A stretch of 64,000 bases of DNA from DATEOR01 sp036279015 (GCA_036279015.1 DASUJY010000088.1:5188-69187), one strand, 5' to 3'; shown: positions 15,953-25,397, counted from the stretch's first letter. The notes: generated by a model not told the origin, from the letters alone. Translations and numbers: made by a program.

Positions 15953-18496
15953 CTACTCGGCTGCGGGCGAGTCGCTCTGCGGGGGTCCCTCGACGGCCGA
16001 CACGACCTCCTCGTCGCCGTCCGCGACCCCGGTCTGGTCGACGACCGGGGCGAGCGTCGAGACCTCCTCTCCGTCGCGCATCCGCATGACGATCACGCCC
16101 TGGGTGGAGCGGCCGAGGCGCTTGACGTCCTCGACCGGCACCTTGATCACGGTGCCGCCGGTGGACATGAGCATGATCTGGTAGCCGTCCCTGACGACGA
16201 GCGCGCCCGCGAGCTCCCCACGCGCCTCCGTCAGCTTCACGGTCTGCACGCCGAGCCCTCCGCGGCCCTTCACCGGGTACTCGTCGATCCGCGTCCGCTT
16301 GCCGTAGCCGTTCCGCGTCACGACGAGGAGGTCGGCCTCGTTTTGCGCGAGGCTCGCGGCGATCACCTCGTCACCGGCCCTGAGACTCATCCCTCGCACA
16401 CCCTCGGTCGCGCGTCCCATGGGGCGGGCGCCGCTCTCGTGGAAGCGGATTGCCTGGCCCTTCCGCGAGACCATGAGGATGTCGTCGTCGCCGGAGGAGT
16501 GCAGGACCGCGACGAGCTCGTCTTCGTCGCGCAGCTTGATCGCGATGATCCCGTCCGCCTTGAGCGGGGTGTTGTACTCGGCGAAGCGCGTCTTCTTGAC
16601 GACGCCGTTCTTCGTCGCCAGGACGAGGTACTCCGCCTCGCCGAAGTCGCGGGTGGCGATCAGCGTGCGCACGCTCTCGCTCTGGGCGAGCGGGAGCAGG
16701 TTGACGATCGCGCGCCCCTTCGACTGCCGGCTGCCGAGGGGCAGCTCGTGCACCTTCAGCCGGTAGATCTTGCCGACGGAGGTGAAGAAGAGCAGATAGT
16801 CGTGGGTCGAGGCGACGACGAGGTGCTCGATGTAGTCCTCGTCCTTCAGCTCCATGCCCATGACGCCGATGCCGCCGCGCCGCTGCTCGCGATACGTGGT
16901 GACCGGCAGGCGCTTCACGTACCCGGAGCGCGTGATCGCGATCACCATGTCCTCCTCGGCGATCAGATCCTCGACCTCGAGCTCGGTCTCGGCCGCCACG
17001 ATCTCGGTGCGACGGTCGTCGCCGCGGCCGTAGATCTCCTTGAGCTCGAGCAGCTCCTCGCGGATGACCGCGTCGATGAGCGCCTCGTCGCCGAGGATCG
17101 CCCGGAGCTCTGCGATCCGCTCCTGGAGGTCGGCGTACTCACTCTCGATCTCCTTGCGCGCGAGTCCGGTCAGCCGCGCGAGGCGCAGGTCGAGGATCGC
17201 CTGGGCTTGGATCTCGGTCAGCTCGAACCGCTCCATGAGGCCCGTGCGCGCCGAGTCGGTGTCCTCGGCGCCCCGGATCAGGGCGATCACCTCGTCGAGG
17301 TTGTCGAGTGCCTTGAGGTAGCCCTCGAGGATGTGCGCGCGCTCCTCCGCCTTGCGCAGCTCGTACTTCGAGCGCCGCGTGACGACCTCGCGCTGGTAGT
17401 CCAGGTAATACCGCACGAGCTCGAGGAGCGACAGCGTCCTCGGCACGCCGTCGACGAGCGCGACCGCGTTGTAGCCGAAGGTCGTCTGCAGCGGCGTGTG
17501 CTTGAAGAGCTTGTTGAGGACGACCTGCGGGACCGCGTCGCGCTTCAGCTCGACGTAGATCCGCATGCCGCCCTTGTCGCTGTGGTCCTGCAGCGCCTCG
17601 TCGGTCATGGGGATCTCGGTCAGGACCTTGTTCTCGACGAGGTCGGCGATCTTCTCGATCACGCCGCCCTCGCCGCCCTTCCGGACGCCGTAGGGAAGCT
17701 CGGTGATGATGATCGCCGTCTTCCCGCCACGGAGCTCCTCGATGTGGGCGCGACCCCGGACGACGATGCGGCCGCGTCCCGAGCGGTAGGCGTCCCGCAC
17801 CCCCGAGCGCCCGACGATGACGCCGCCGGTCGGAAAGTCGGGCCCCTTCACGTGGCGGCTCAGGCGCTCGACGTCGACGTCCGGGTCGTCGATCATGGCC
17901 ACGATCGCATCGACGACCTCGCCGAGGTTGTGCGGGGGGATGTTGGTCGCCATCCCGACCGCGATCCCGGACGATCCGTTGACGAGCAGGTTCGGGAACC
18001 GAGCCGGCAGGACCGAGGGCTCCTTGCGCGACTCGTCGTAGTTCGGGATGAAGTCGATCGTGTCGGCGTCGATGTCGCGCAAGAGCTCGGTGGCGAGGCG
18101 CGCGAGACGCGATTCGGTGTAGCGCATCGCTGCGGCCGAGTCGCCGTCGACCGAGCCGAAGTAGCCCTGCCCGTCCACGAGCGGATAGCGCATCGAGAAC
18201 GGCTGCGCGAGCCGGACGAGGGCGTCGTAGATCGCCTGGTCGCCGTGCGGGTGGTAGTTCCCCATCACCGCTCCGACCACGTTGGCGGACTTCCGCGTCG
18301 GGCGGTTCGGCTGGAGACCGGCCTCGTGCATGCTGTAGAGCACGCGCCGGTGCACCGGCTTCAGACCGTCGCGCGCGTCGGGGAGCGCGCGGCTCACGAT
18401 CACGCTCATCGCGTAGTCGAGGAAGCTGGCCCGTACCTCCTGGTCGAGCTCCCGCGGCTCGATCCGGCCCTCGACCGGCGGGGTGACCTCAGACAT
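15953..18496 (-). CDS. gyrA: DNA gyrase subunit A
   Basis: 847 residues, full length. DNA-cleaving subunit with catalytic Tyr126 in AAMRYTESRL, the GyrA box QRRGGIG and six beta-propeller repeats in the C-terminal half. In the quinolone region GNYHPHGDQAIYDALVR, Gln87 stands where E. coli has Ser83, while the equivalent of Asp87 is kept (Asp91). The ATG overlaps the gyrB end by 8 bp. The C-terminal tail is acidic. Confidence 0.98.
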   Translation of the reverse strand: MSEVTPPVEGRIEPRELDQEVRASFLDYAMSVIVSRALPDARDGLKPVHRRVLYSMHEAGLQPNRPTRKSANVVGAVMGNYHPHGDQAIYDALVRLAQPFSMRYPLVDGQGYFGSVDGDSAAAMRYTESRLARLATELLRDIDADTIDFIPNYDESRKEPSVLPARFPNLLVNGSSGIAVGMATNIPPHNLGEVVDAIVAMIDDPDVDVERLSRHVKGPDFPTGGVIVGRSGVRDAYRSGRGRIVVRGRAHIEELRGGKTAIIITELPYGVRKGGEGGVIEKIADLVENKVLTEIPMTDEALQDHSDKGGMRIYVELKRDAVPQVVLNKLFKHTPLQTTFGYNAVALVDGVPRTLSLLELVRYYLDYQREVVTRRSKYELRKAEERAHILEGYLKALDNLDEVIALIRGAEDTDSARTGLMERFELTEIQAQAILDLRLARLTGLARKEIESEYADLQERIAELRAILGDEALIDAVIREELLELKEIYGRGDDRRTEIVAAETELEVEDLIAEEDMVIAITRSGYVKRLPVTTYREQRRGGIGVMGMELKDEDYIEHLVVASTHDYLLFFTSVGKIYRLKVHELPLGSRQSKGRAIVNLLPLAQSESVRTLIATRDFGEAEYLVLATKNGVVKKTRFAEYNTPLKADGIIAIKLRDEDELVAVLHSSGDDDILMVSRKGQAIRFHESGARPMGRATEGVRGMSLRAGDEVIAASLAQNEADLLVVTRNGYGKRTRIDEYPVKGRGGLGVQTVKLTEARGELAGALVVRDGYQIMLMSTGGTVIKVPVEDVKRLGRSTQGVIVMRMRDGEEVSTLAPVVDQTGVADGDEEVVSAVEGPPQSDSPAAE

Positions 18497-20867
18497 CCAG
18501 GAACCTCACGTCGAGCGCGTTCTCCTCGATGAAGAGCCTCCGCGGCTCGACCTCGTCGCCCATGAGCCGCGAGAACCACGTGTCGGCGGCCGACTCGTCG
18601 TCGACGTCGGCGCGGATGAGCAGGCGCCGGCTCGGGTCCATCGTCGTCGCCCAGAGCTCCTCGGCATTCATCTCGCCGAGCCCCTTGAAGCGCGTGATCT
18701 GCATCCCGTGCTTGGCGAGCTCGAGGGAACGGGCGCGAAGCTCCTCGAAGGTCGCCGCATACTCCTGCCGGTTCCCAAGCTGGAGGCGGAACGGCGGCCG
18801 GGCGCCGACGGTCTCGGCGAGCCGCTCGTAGGCGGTGCGAAGGCGTGCGTAGATCGGGGAGGCGAGGAGCTCCTCCGGCACCTGAACGGTGTGGGCCGCG
18901 CCCGTGGCGGCCTCGATGACGCGGATCTTGAGCCCGCCGTCGACGAGCGAGGGCTCGAGCGCGAACCCGTTCGCCGCCGCGGCGAGCACGTCCTTCGCCC
19001 GCGCCGCGGACTCGGCTTCGTCCTCGACGAGACGATGGCCGATGACGAAGTCGACGGCAGGGATCCCGAAGTCGGAGCGAAGGCGGGCCGACCAACCCTC
19101 GAACTCGTGCAGCGCGGCCTGGAAGCGGCCGTAGCGCGCCTCGGTCAGCTTCACCTGCTCGCCGTCGCGGCCGTGGATGACGAGGTCGCCGAACTTCCCG
19201 CGCACGAGCAGGTCCTCGAGCTGGGAGTCCTTCTCGAGGTACGTCTGCTGGTTGCCCATCTTCACGAGGTAGAGCGGCGGCACGGCGATGTAGACGTGTC
19301 CCCGGTCGAAGAGCTCGGGCATGTGCCGGTAGAGGAACGTGAGCACGAGCGTGCGGATGTGGGCGCCGTCGACGTCCGCGTCCGTCATCACGACGATCTT
19401 GTGGTAGCGGAGCTTCGCGATATCGAACTCCTCGCCGATCCCGGTGCCGATCACCTGCACGAGCGACTGGATCTCGGCGTTCGAGAGGACCTTGTGGATC
19501 CGGTTCTTCTCCGAGTTGATGATCTTCCCGCGCAGGGGCAGGATCGCCTGGTTCGACTTGTCGCGGGCCTGCTTCGCGGAGCCGCCCGCCGAGTCGCCCT
19601 CGACGATGAAGAGCTCGGTCTGGGCGGGGTCGCGGATCTGGCAGTCGGCGAACTTCTTCGCCATGCCGCCCCCGAACGCGCCCTTGCGCCGGGTGAGATC
19701 GCGCGCCTTGCGCGCGGCCTGGCGGGCGCGCGCGGCCGAGATCGCCTTCTGGATGATCTGCTTCGCGTCGGTCGGGTTCTCCTCGAGGAACTCGGCCAGC
19801 TTCTGGTTGACGGTCTGCTCGACATGCCCGCGGACCCAGGGGTTGCCGAGCTTCGTCTTCGTCTGCCCTTCGAACTGCGGGTCCTGGAGCTTCACGGAGA
19901 TGACCGCCGCGAGCCCCTCGCGAACGTCCTCGCCCTCGAGGTTCTCCTCCTTCTCCTTCAGGAGGCTCTTGTCGCGCGCGTACTTGTTGATCGTGCGCGT
20001 GAGGGCAGCACTGAAGCCGGACAGGTGCGAGCCGCCCTCGTGCGTGTTGATGTTGTTCGCGAACGAGAAGATCGACTCGACGTACTTCGTGTTCCACTGC
20101 ATGGCGACCTCGACCTGGCCGCGCTCGGTTTCGCCTGCGAAGTAGACGATGTGCTTGTGAAGGGGATCCTTGCTCTCGTTGACGTAGGCGACGAAGTCGC
20201 GGATGCCGCCGTCGTATTTGAACTCGTGGCGGGTGTCCCCCTGGCGCTCGTCCACGAGGACGATCGCGAGCCCCTTGGTCAGGAAGGCCGTCTCACGGAG
20301 TCGCTGGACGAGCGTCTCGGTCGAGAACTCGACCTCTTCGAACACGTCCGGGTCCGGGAGGAACGAGATCGTCGTGCCGGTATCGGTCGCCTTGCCGAGG
20401 ACCTCCATGTCGCCCTTCGGGACGCCGCGCTCGTACTCCTGGCGGTAGATCTTGCCGCCGCGATGCACCTCGGCGACGAGCCACTCGGAGAGCGCGTTCA
20501 CGACGGAGACGCCGACGCCGTGCAGGCCGCCCGAGACCTTGTAGCCGTCGCCGCCGAACTTCCCGCCGGCGTGGAGCTTCGTGAGGACGACCTCGAGCGC
20601 CGGTCGTCCCTGGTCGGCCATGACGTCGACGGGGATGCCGGAGCCGAAGTCGCGCACCGTCACGGAGTTGTCCGGATGGAGGGCGATCTCGATGCGGTCG
20701 TTCCGGCCCGCGAGCGCCTCGTCGACCGAGTTGTCGACCACCTCGTAGACGAGGTGATGAAGGCCGCGTGGCCCCGTGGAGCCGATGTACATCCCGGGGC
20801 GCAGGCGAACGGGCTCGAGACCCTCGAGAACGGTGATGTCCTTGGCTGTATACGAGTTCTTCACCAT
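18489..20867 (-). CDS. gyrB: DNA gyrase subunit B
   Basis: 792 residues. The GHKL ATPase domain has LRPGMYIGSTGPRGLHH, EVVDNSVDEA and GLHGVGVSVVNALS. The transducer follows, then the TOPRIM domain (VEGDSAGGSAKQARD, PLRGKIINSEK, DADVDGAHIRTL). It supplies energy for negative supercoiling with GyrA. The ATG at 20867 has AGGG nine bases upstream; a TTG lies one codon earlier. The 43-bp gap to dciA contains an AT-rich stretch (TACACTAT) that may be its own -10. Confidence 0.98.
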   Translation of the reverse strand: MVKNSYTAKDITVLEGLEPVRLRPGMYIGSTGPRGLHHLVYEVVDNSVDEALAGRNDRIEIALHPDNSVTVRDFGSGIPVDVMADQGRPALEVVLTKLHAGGKFGGDGYKVSGGLHGVGVSVVNALSEWLVAEVHRGGKIYRQEYERGVPKGDMEVLGKATDTGTTISFLPDPDVFEEVEFSTETLVQRLRETAFLTKGLAIVLVDERQGDTRHEFKYDGGIRDFVAYVNESKDPLHKHIVYFAGETERGQVEVAMQWNTKYVESIFSFANNINTHEGGSHLSGFSAALTRTINKYARDKSLLKEKEENLEGEDVREGLAAVISVKLQDPQFEGQTKTKLGNPWVRGHVEQTVNQKLAEFLEENPTDAKQIIQKAISAARARQAARKARDLTRRKGAFGGGMAKKFADCQIRDPAQTELFIVEGDSAGGSAKQARDKSNQAILPLRGKIINSEKNRIHKVLSNAEIQSLVQVIGTGIGEEFDIAKLRYHKIVVMTDADVDGAHIRTLVLTFLYRHMPELFDRGHVYIAVPPLYLVKMGNQQTYLEKDSQLEDLLVRGKFGDLVIHGRDGEQVKLTEARYGRFQAALHEFEGWSARLRSDFGIPAVDFVIGHRLVEDEAESAARAKDVLAAAANGFALEPSLVDGGLKIRVIEAATGAAHTVQVPEELLASPIYARLRTAYERLAETVGARPPFRLQLGNRQEYAATFEELRARSLELAKHGMQITRFKGLGEMNAEELWATTMDPSRRLLIRADVDDESAADTWFSRLMGDEVEPRRLFIEENALDVRFLDV

Positions 20868-20913
20868 CAAAAAAGCCCTGCTAATGGGCCGGTTCCGCGC
20901 CTCACATAGTGTA

Positions 20914-21387
20914 TCAGACCGAGCGGTTGGAACCGGCCGCCAAACTCGCCTCGGCGGCCCTCGAAACGGCCGCCCTGAGCTCCGAATCCTCGATCGCGCC
21001 GGCGATCTTCGCAGCCTCGGCGCGCGCGGTCGCGCTCACCTTCGGCACGGTCCGTTTCGAAGCTTCCTCAGTCGGCCGTCCGGGCTCCGGCAGAGGCCCC
21101 GGCGCGAAGCGTAGAGCCGCGGGCGCCGCCTCCCCCAGGCGCTCGCGGAGCCGCTCGAGGAGCGGGCTTGCGAGCTGGGTGAGCTCGAAGGACCAGGCGC
21201 TCGAGCTCGTCGCGACGTGCAGGCTCCCATCCCGGGAGAGGCGGGCCGGCCAGGCGTTCTGGGCGATCGCGGCGCCGACGCACTCGGGCCAGGCGGCCAC
21301 CACGTCGCCGAGCCCCGCGGCGGGCCCGAAGCGACGGAGCTCGCGGCGCACCTCGTCCTCGATCGGGCGTAGGGGGTCGAGCCTCAT
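20914..21387 (-). CDS. dciA: DUF721/DciA-like helicase-loading protein
   Basis: 157 residues. The core is the DUF721 domain (VVAAWPECVGAAIAQNAWPARLS, SSAWSFELTQLASPLLERL). DciA-type proteins load the replicative helicase in bacteria that lack DnaC or DnaI. The C-terminal third is Ala/Glu-rich and poorly conserved. Its place between recF and gyrB, with an ATGA overlap to recF, is the usual actinobacterial order. Confidence 0.85.
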   Translation of the reverse strand: MRLDPLRPIEDEVRRELRRFGPAAGLGDVVAAWPECVGAAIAQNAWPARLSRDGSLHVATSSSAWSFELTQLASPLLERLRERLGEAAPAALRFAPGPLPEPGRPTEEASKRTVPKVSATARAEAAKIAGAIEDSELRAAVSRAAEASLAAGSNRSV

Positions 21388-22445
21388 GCGGCTGCCCTCG
21401 CCTCCCCGGGAGTCACCTCGACGACCAGGTCGGGCCGTGCCGTGCCGGGCCGGTGTGTGGCGGTGATGACAGCCTGACCGCCCTCGGGGAGCTGGGAAAG
21501 CAGCGCTCCGCGGCGCTCCGTGTCGAGCTCGCTGAAGACGTCGTCCAGCAGGAGCAGCGGCGGCTCGCCGCGCCGCTCGGCCAGGAGGCCGGCTTCCGCG
21601 AGGACGAGAGCGAGCACGGCGGTCCGCTGCTCGCCCTGCGACCCGAAGCTTCTGAGCTCGCGCTCGCCAGCGCGGATGGATGCGTCGCGCAGGTGCGGGC
21701 CCGCCCCGGTGACGGCGCGCTCCACATCGCGGTCGAGCCGCTCCTCGAGCTCTGCGACGGTGAGCCCCGGACCGTTGTATGCGATGGCTGCGTCCTCAAG
21801 GCCGAGAGCGGCCGCGATCCGCGCAAGCCCGGGGGCGAGGAGTCCGGCGAGCTCGCACCGCGCCGCGTCGAGCTCGGTGCCGAGCGCGGCGACCTGCGCG
21901 GTCCACGGCTCGACGGCGTCGAGACCCGACTCCCCGGCCCGCACGCGGCGGAGCGCTGCGTTCCTCTGCGCGACCGCGCGCCCGTAGCTCGGCGGCAAGT
22001 CGGATCTGCTCGGGAAGACGCGCCCGAGCATCCGGTCGAGATACGCACGGCGCACGATGGGGCCGCCCTTGACGACCGCCAGGCGCTCGGGGATGAAGAC
22101 GAGCGCGGCCAGCCGTCCGCGCAGCTCGTCGCCGGTCGCGAGTGCCGCTCCGTTCAACAGGACCTGCTTGCCCGTCCCCGGAGCGATGTCGACCCGGGCC
22201 TCGAACGGCGCGGAGCCGGTCGTCCCCGAGATCCCGACGCGCGCGGCCTCCGCGCCGAAGCGGACGAGGCGCGACTCGGAGCGCGTGCGCGGCGAGAAGC
22301 CCTGCGCGCCGAGATGGATCGCCTCGAGCAGGTTCGTCTTCCCGACGCCGTTCGGTCCGGTCACGAGCACGAGTCCGGGAGCCAGGTCGAGCTCGAGCCC
22401 GGCGTAGGAGCGGAAGTTCCGGAGCGAGACGTGCCCGACGATCAG
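21384..22445 (-). CDS. recF: DNA replication and repair protein RecF, probable CTG start
   Basis: 353 residues from CTG 22445. SMC-like ATPase that helps load RecA at single-strand gaps. Walker A is GPNGVGKTNLLEAI, the signature is SFGSQGEQRTAVLAL, and Walker B is PLLLLDDVFSELD. The family N-terminus (VSLRNFRSY) begins a few codons after CTG 22445. Between the nearest upstream in-frame stop and this motif no ATG, GTG or TTG occurs. The CTG overlaps the dnaN TGA as CTGA, mirroring the ATGA between recF and dciA. The first standard start would delete the opening strand. Confidence 0.93.
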   Translation of the reverse strand: MIVGHVSLRNFRSYAGLELDLAPGLVLVTGPNGVGKTNLLEAIHLGAQGFSPRTRSESRLVRFGAEAARVGISGTTGSAPFEARVDIAPGTGKQVLLNGAALATGDELRGRLAALVFIPERLAVVKGGPIVRRAYLDRMLGRVFPSRSDLPPSYGRAVAQRNAALRRVRAGESGLDAVEPWTAQVAALGTELDAARCELAGLLAPGLARIAAALGLEDAAIAYNGPGLTVAELEERLDRDVERAVTGAGPHLRDASIRAGERELRSFGSQGEQRTAVLALVLAEAGLLAERRGEPPLLLLDDVFSELDTERRGALLSQLPEGGQAVITATHRPGTARPDLVVEVTPGEARAAA

Positions 22446-23581
22446 CCGGCGAGCCGGATCGGCATGATCAGGTAGAGGAAGTCGTCCGACTCACCGAGGA
22501 TGAGCCCGGGCCGCAGCGGGCTGATCAGCTTGAAGCGCACCGCGTCGTCGCTCACGGACTCGAGGCCGTCCCGCAGGAACTCGGCGTTGAAGCCGATCTC
22601 GATCGTGTCTCCCGAGTAGGAGATGGGGAGCGACTCGCGTGCCTCGCCCACGTCCTGCGTCTGCGCCGAGACCGTCAGCTCGCCGCTCTCGAAGCGAAGG
22701 CGGAGCGGGGACTTCCGCTGCGCCATGAGCGAGGCGCGGCGGACGATCTCCAGGAACTCGTCGCGGGGCAGAGAGATCTCAGCCTCGAAGGTCTCCGGGA
22801 GGAGCTGGCGGTAGTTCGGGAACTGGCCGTCGATGCGCCGCGCGGTGAGCCAGACGTCCTCGACGCCGAAGACGATCTGGTTCTCCTGCACGCCGACCGA
22901 GATCGTCCCCGGCTCGCCGCCCTGCGCGAGGCGGGAGAGCTCGGAGAGCGCCCGCGCGGGCACGATCGCCTCGAGCTCCTGGCCCGGTCCCTGCTCGAGG
23001 GCGGTCTCCTTGACGCTCAAGCGGTAGGAGTCCGTCGCCGCCATGACGAGCTTCGGGCCCTCGAAGTGAACGAGGATGCCGGTCAGCACCGGCCGCGACT
23101 CGTCCCGCGACGAGGAGCGGCTTACCCGGGCGATCGTCTCGACGAACGACCCTCTGTCGACGGTGAAGGCTGTCTCCGAGTCGATCTCCGGGAGGCGCGG
23201 AAAGTCTTCCGCGGCGTAGGTGTGGAGCCTGTACGAGGCCGACCCGCACGTGAGCTCGGCGACACCCTCCTCGGCCCGGTGGGCGATCGTCACCTCCCCG
23301 GCCGGCAGGAGGCGGACGATGTCGACGAGGAGACGCCCCGGCACGACCACGGCGCCTTCGTCTTCCACCTGCGCCTCGAGCGACACCCGCAGGGAGATCT
23401 CCATGTCGGTGGCGGAGAGCTGGAGTCGCCCGTCGGCCGCGCGCAGCATGATCCCGGCCAGGATCTGGACGTTCGTCCGAGTCGACACTCCGCGGCCTGC
23501 GAGCTGGAGCTTGTCCGCGAGCTCGTCCCTGCCGCATGTGACTCTCATCGTCGTGCCCACAACGGTATCGATGCTTGCCAT
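22442..23581 (-). CDS. dnaN: DNA polymerase III beta sliding clamp
   Basis: 379 residues. Three-domain clamp; recognisable segments include NVQILAGIMLRAADG, SSRDESRPVLTGILVHFEG and the C-terminal DDFLYLIMPIRLAG. ATG 23581 has AGAGG about 10 bases upstream, followed by a run of T. A second ATG at 23548 would give a 368-residue clamp and is possible. Its stop overlaps the proposed recF start. Confidence 0.97.
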   Translation of the reverse strand: MASIDTVVGTTMRVTCGRDELADKLQLAGRGVSTRTNVQILAGIMLRAADGRLQLSATDMEISLRVSLEAQVEDEGAVVVPGRLLVDIVRLLPAGEVTIAHRAEEGVAELTCGSASYRLHTYAAEDFPRLPEIDSETAFTVDRGSFVETIARVSRSSSRDESRPVLTGILVHFEGPKLVMAATDSYRLSVKETALEQGPGQELEAIVPARALSELSRLAQGGEPGTISVGVQENQIVFGVEDVWLTARRIDGQFPNYRQLLPETFEAEISLPRDEFLEIVRRASLMAQRKSPLRLRFESGELTVSAQTQDVGEARESLPISYSGDTIEIGFNAEFLRDGLESVSDDAVRFKLISPLRPGLILGESDDFLYLIMPIRLAG

Positions 23582-23675
23582 TTAAAAAAACCTCTTTGTA
23601 GTCATAGGGAGTGTGAACGACGGGGAAGACGAGCCATTTGCGCATGGATGCTGCGCTCGCGCCGGGGACGGCCGT

Positions 23676-23684
23676 TGTGGACAA
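23676..23684. promoter_or_regulatory. DnaA-box-like site in the dnaA-dnaN gap
   Basis: TGTGGACAA is the complement of TTGTCCACA, eight of nine matches to the consensus TTATCCACA. It lies in the 178-bp gap between dnaN and dnaA (23582-23759), which also holds a T-rich run near dnaN. One isolated box fits autoregulation or an accessory origin element. No other gene is seen in the gap. Confidence 0.45.
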
Positions 23685-23759
23685 GTGCACCTTTTCGACA
23701 GGCGCACGAAGCGGGGCGCCGATTTCCCCAGGAACGGGACGGTATGCACAGGGAGTTGT

Positions 23760-25097
23760 TCACTGGGGTTGCTTGATCCGCGCGGTCAGCTCTTGCACGA
23801 GGTTGTACACGCTTCGGTCTTCCTGGATCAGCTTCGCGATCTTCGACGTCGCGTGGATGACAGTCGTGTGGTCGCGCCCGCCGAACTTCTTGCCGATCTT
23901 CGGCAGGGAGCTGTCGGTCAGCTCGCGGCAGAGGTACATCGCCACCTGCCGCGGGTAGACGATCGACTGCGAGCGGCGGTCGCCGGTGAGCTCCTGGAGC
24001 GAGATGCCGAAACGCTCGACGACGGTCTCCTGGATCCGCTCGACCGACACCTCGGGGAGCTCGCCCTGGGGAAAGACGTCCTTCAGGACCTCCTGCGCGA
24101 GCTCGACGGTCATCGGCCGGCCGGTCAGCGACGAGAAGGCGACGACGCGGGTCAGGGCTCCTTCGAGCTCGCGGATGTTCGTCGAGATGCGGCTCGCGAT
24201 GAAGGTCAGGACCTGCGAGTCGGGGACATGGATGGCGTCCGTCTTCACCTTCTTGCGGAGGATCGCGATGCGCGTCTCGAGGTCGGGAGCCTGGATGTCG
24301 GTGATGAGGCCCCACTCGAAGCGCGAGCGCAGACGCGCCTCGAGGGTCGCGATCGCGCGCGGCGGCCGGTCCGAGGAGATGACGATCTGGCGGCCCGCCT
24401 CGTAGAGCGAGTTGAAGGTGTGGAAGAACTCCTCCTGGATCCGCTCCTTGTGCTCGAAGAACTGGATGTCGTCGATCAGGAGCACGTCGTAATGGCGGTA
24501 GCGCTGCTTGAAGCCCTCGATGCGTTTGTCCCGGAGCGAGTTGATGAAGTCGTTCATGAAGATCTCGCTCGTCACGTACCGGGCCGAGAGGTTGCGAGAG
24601 TGCTCGCCGATGTAGCTCGCGATCGCCTGCAGCAGGTGCGTCTTGCCGAGCCCCGTGCCGCCGTAGATGAAGAGCGGGTTGTACGCCTGGGCGGGAGCCT
24701 CGGCGACCGCGAGCGCCGCCGCGTGGGCGAAGCGGTTCGACGAGCCAATCACGAAGAGGTCGAAGGTGTACTTCGGGTTCAGGCCCTCGCCGAAGCGTGC
24801 CGGCGCGGCCTGCTCGACCTGCTGGGAGCGGTCGACCTCGCGGACCGCGAGCCGCACGGGGAGCTCGTTCTCGAGCGTCTCCCGGACGGCGGCCTGGATC
24901 AGGCCGAGGAAGTGATCCTCGATCCACGTGCGCGTGAAGTCGTTCGGAACCGCGAGTACGAAGCTCTCGCCGCTGAGCTCGACCGGCTCGGTCTCGGCGA
25001 ACCAGGTCGTGAAGGTCGACTCGTTCAGTGCGTCCCTGAGGCGGGCTGATACCTCGGTCCACAGTGATTCCGCGCTCAGTTCAACAGGACGCTGCAC
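23760..25097 (-). CDS. dnaA: Chromosomal replication initiator protein DnaA
   Basis: 445 residues from GTG 25097. Domain I lies at the N-terminus (LWTEVSARLRDAL). The linker is very short. The AAA+ domain has Walker A GGTGLGKTH and Walker B VLLIDDIQFF. Domain IV ends with the DNA-binding signature GGRDHTTVIHA. It binds DnaA boxes and opens the origin. A good promoter lies 42-70 bp upstream, next to the proposed origin. Confidence 0.98.
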   Translation of the reverse strand: MQRPVELSAESLWTEVSARLRDALNESTFTTWFAETEPVELSGESFVLAVPNDFTRTWIEDHFLGLIQAAVRETLENELPVRLAVREVDRSQQVEQAAPARFGEGLNPKYTFDLFVIGSSNRFAHAAALAVAEAPAQAYNPLFIYGGTGLGKTHLLQAIASYIGEHSRNLSARYVTSEIFMNDFINSLRDKRIEGFKQRYRHYDVLLIDDIQFFEHKERIQEEFFHTFNSLYEAGRQIVISSDRPPRAIATLEARLRSRFEWGLITDIQAPDLETRIAILRKKVKTDAIHVPDSQVLTFIASRISTNIRELEGALTRVVAFSSLTGRPMTVELAQEVLKDVFPQGELPEVSVERIQETVVERFGISLQELTGDRRSQSIVYPRQVAMYLCRELTDSSLPKIGKKFGGRDHTTVIHATSKIAKLIQEDRSVYNLVQELTARIKQPQ

Positions 25098-25138
25098 GCC
25101 TTGGTTCGGCTCCCTCCGCCAGACTCCGAGAAGCGGCG

Positions 25139-25167
25139 ATCATAGCAATGCCTCCGAGGCCGCTCAA
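25139..25167 (-). promoter_or_regulatory. Predicted dnaA promoter
   Basis: On the minus strand TTGAGC (25162-25167) and TATGAT (25139-25144) are separated by 17 bp, matching four and five of six consensus bases. The expected start is about 30 bases before the dnaA GTG. Confidence 0.6.
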
Positions 25168-25346
25168 TGCTTGAAGAATCGGGGGAAGATCGTGTGAGAA
25201 AATGCCTCTGAGCAGGGATTTTCATGGCTCTCCACATCACTCTCCACAGCTGTGGAAAGGTGGCTCGAACCCGCTTCCAGCCGCGCCTTCGCCCTGTGGA
25301 AAAGCGCTCCTCTCGCCGAGTGCACGTGGCGCCGGGAAGGCTTGTC
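25168..25346. other. Probable chromosomal replication origin (oriC)
   Basis: The dnaA-rpmH gap is the usual origin position. It holds several DnaA-box-like nonamers: CTCTCCACA twice (25228-25236 and 25240-25248), the complement of CTTTCCACA at 25251-25259, and TGTGGAAAA at 25295-25303 (complement TTTTCCACA, eight of nine matches to consensus). Two boxes meet head to head in a 14-bp palindrome. Moderately AT-rich sequence lies at 25180-25230. The boxes are degenerate compared with the E. coli consensus, so exact limits are uncertain. Confidence 0.7.
25243..25256. repeat. 14-bp palindrome of head-to-head DnaA boxes
   Basis: TCCACAGCTGTGGA is a perfect palindrome made of two opposed half boxes. 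It is centrally placed in the candidate origin. Confidence 0.7.
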
Positions 25347-25352
25347 TATACT
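25347..25352 (+). promoter_or_regulatory. Candidate -10 element for rpmH
   Basis: TATACT lies 45 bp before the rpmH GTG. It matches five of six consensus bases. No clear -35 is present at 16-19 bp spacing. Confidence 0.4.
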
Positions 25353-25397
25353 GGCCCGACGGGGTCGCTCGGGCGACCTCGATCCACTCGATCTCCT

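Noticed and set aside
18483..20909. Long plus-strand open frame opposite gyrB, and a similar one opposite gyrA
   Set aside because: Both are antisense to clear gyrase genes and have no recognisable protein features.
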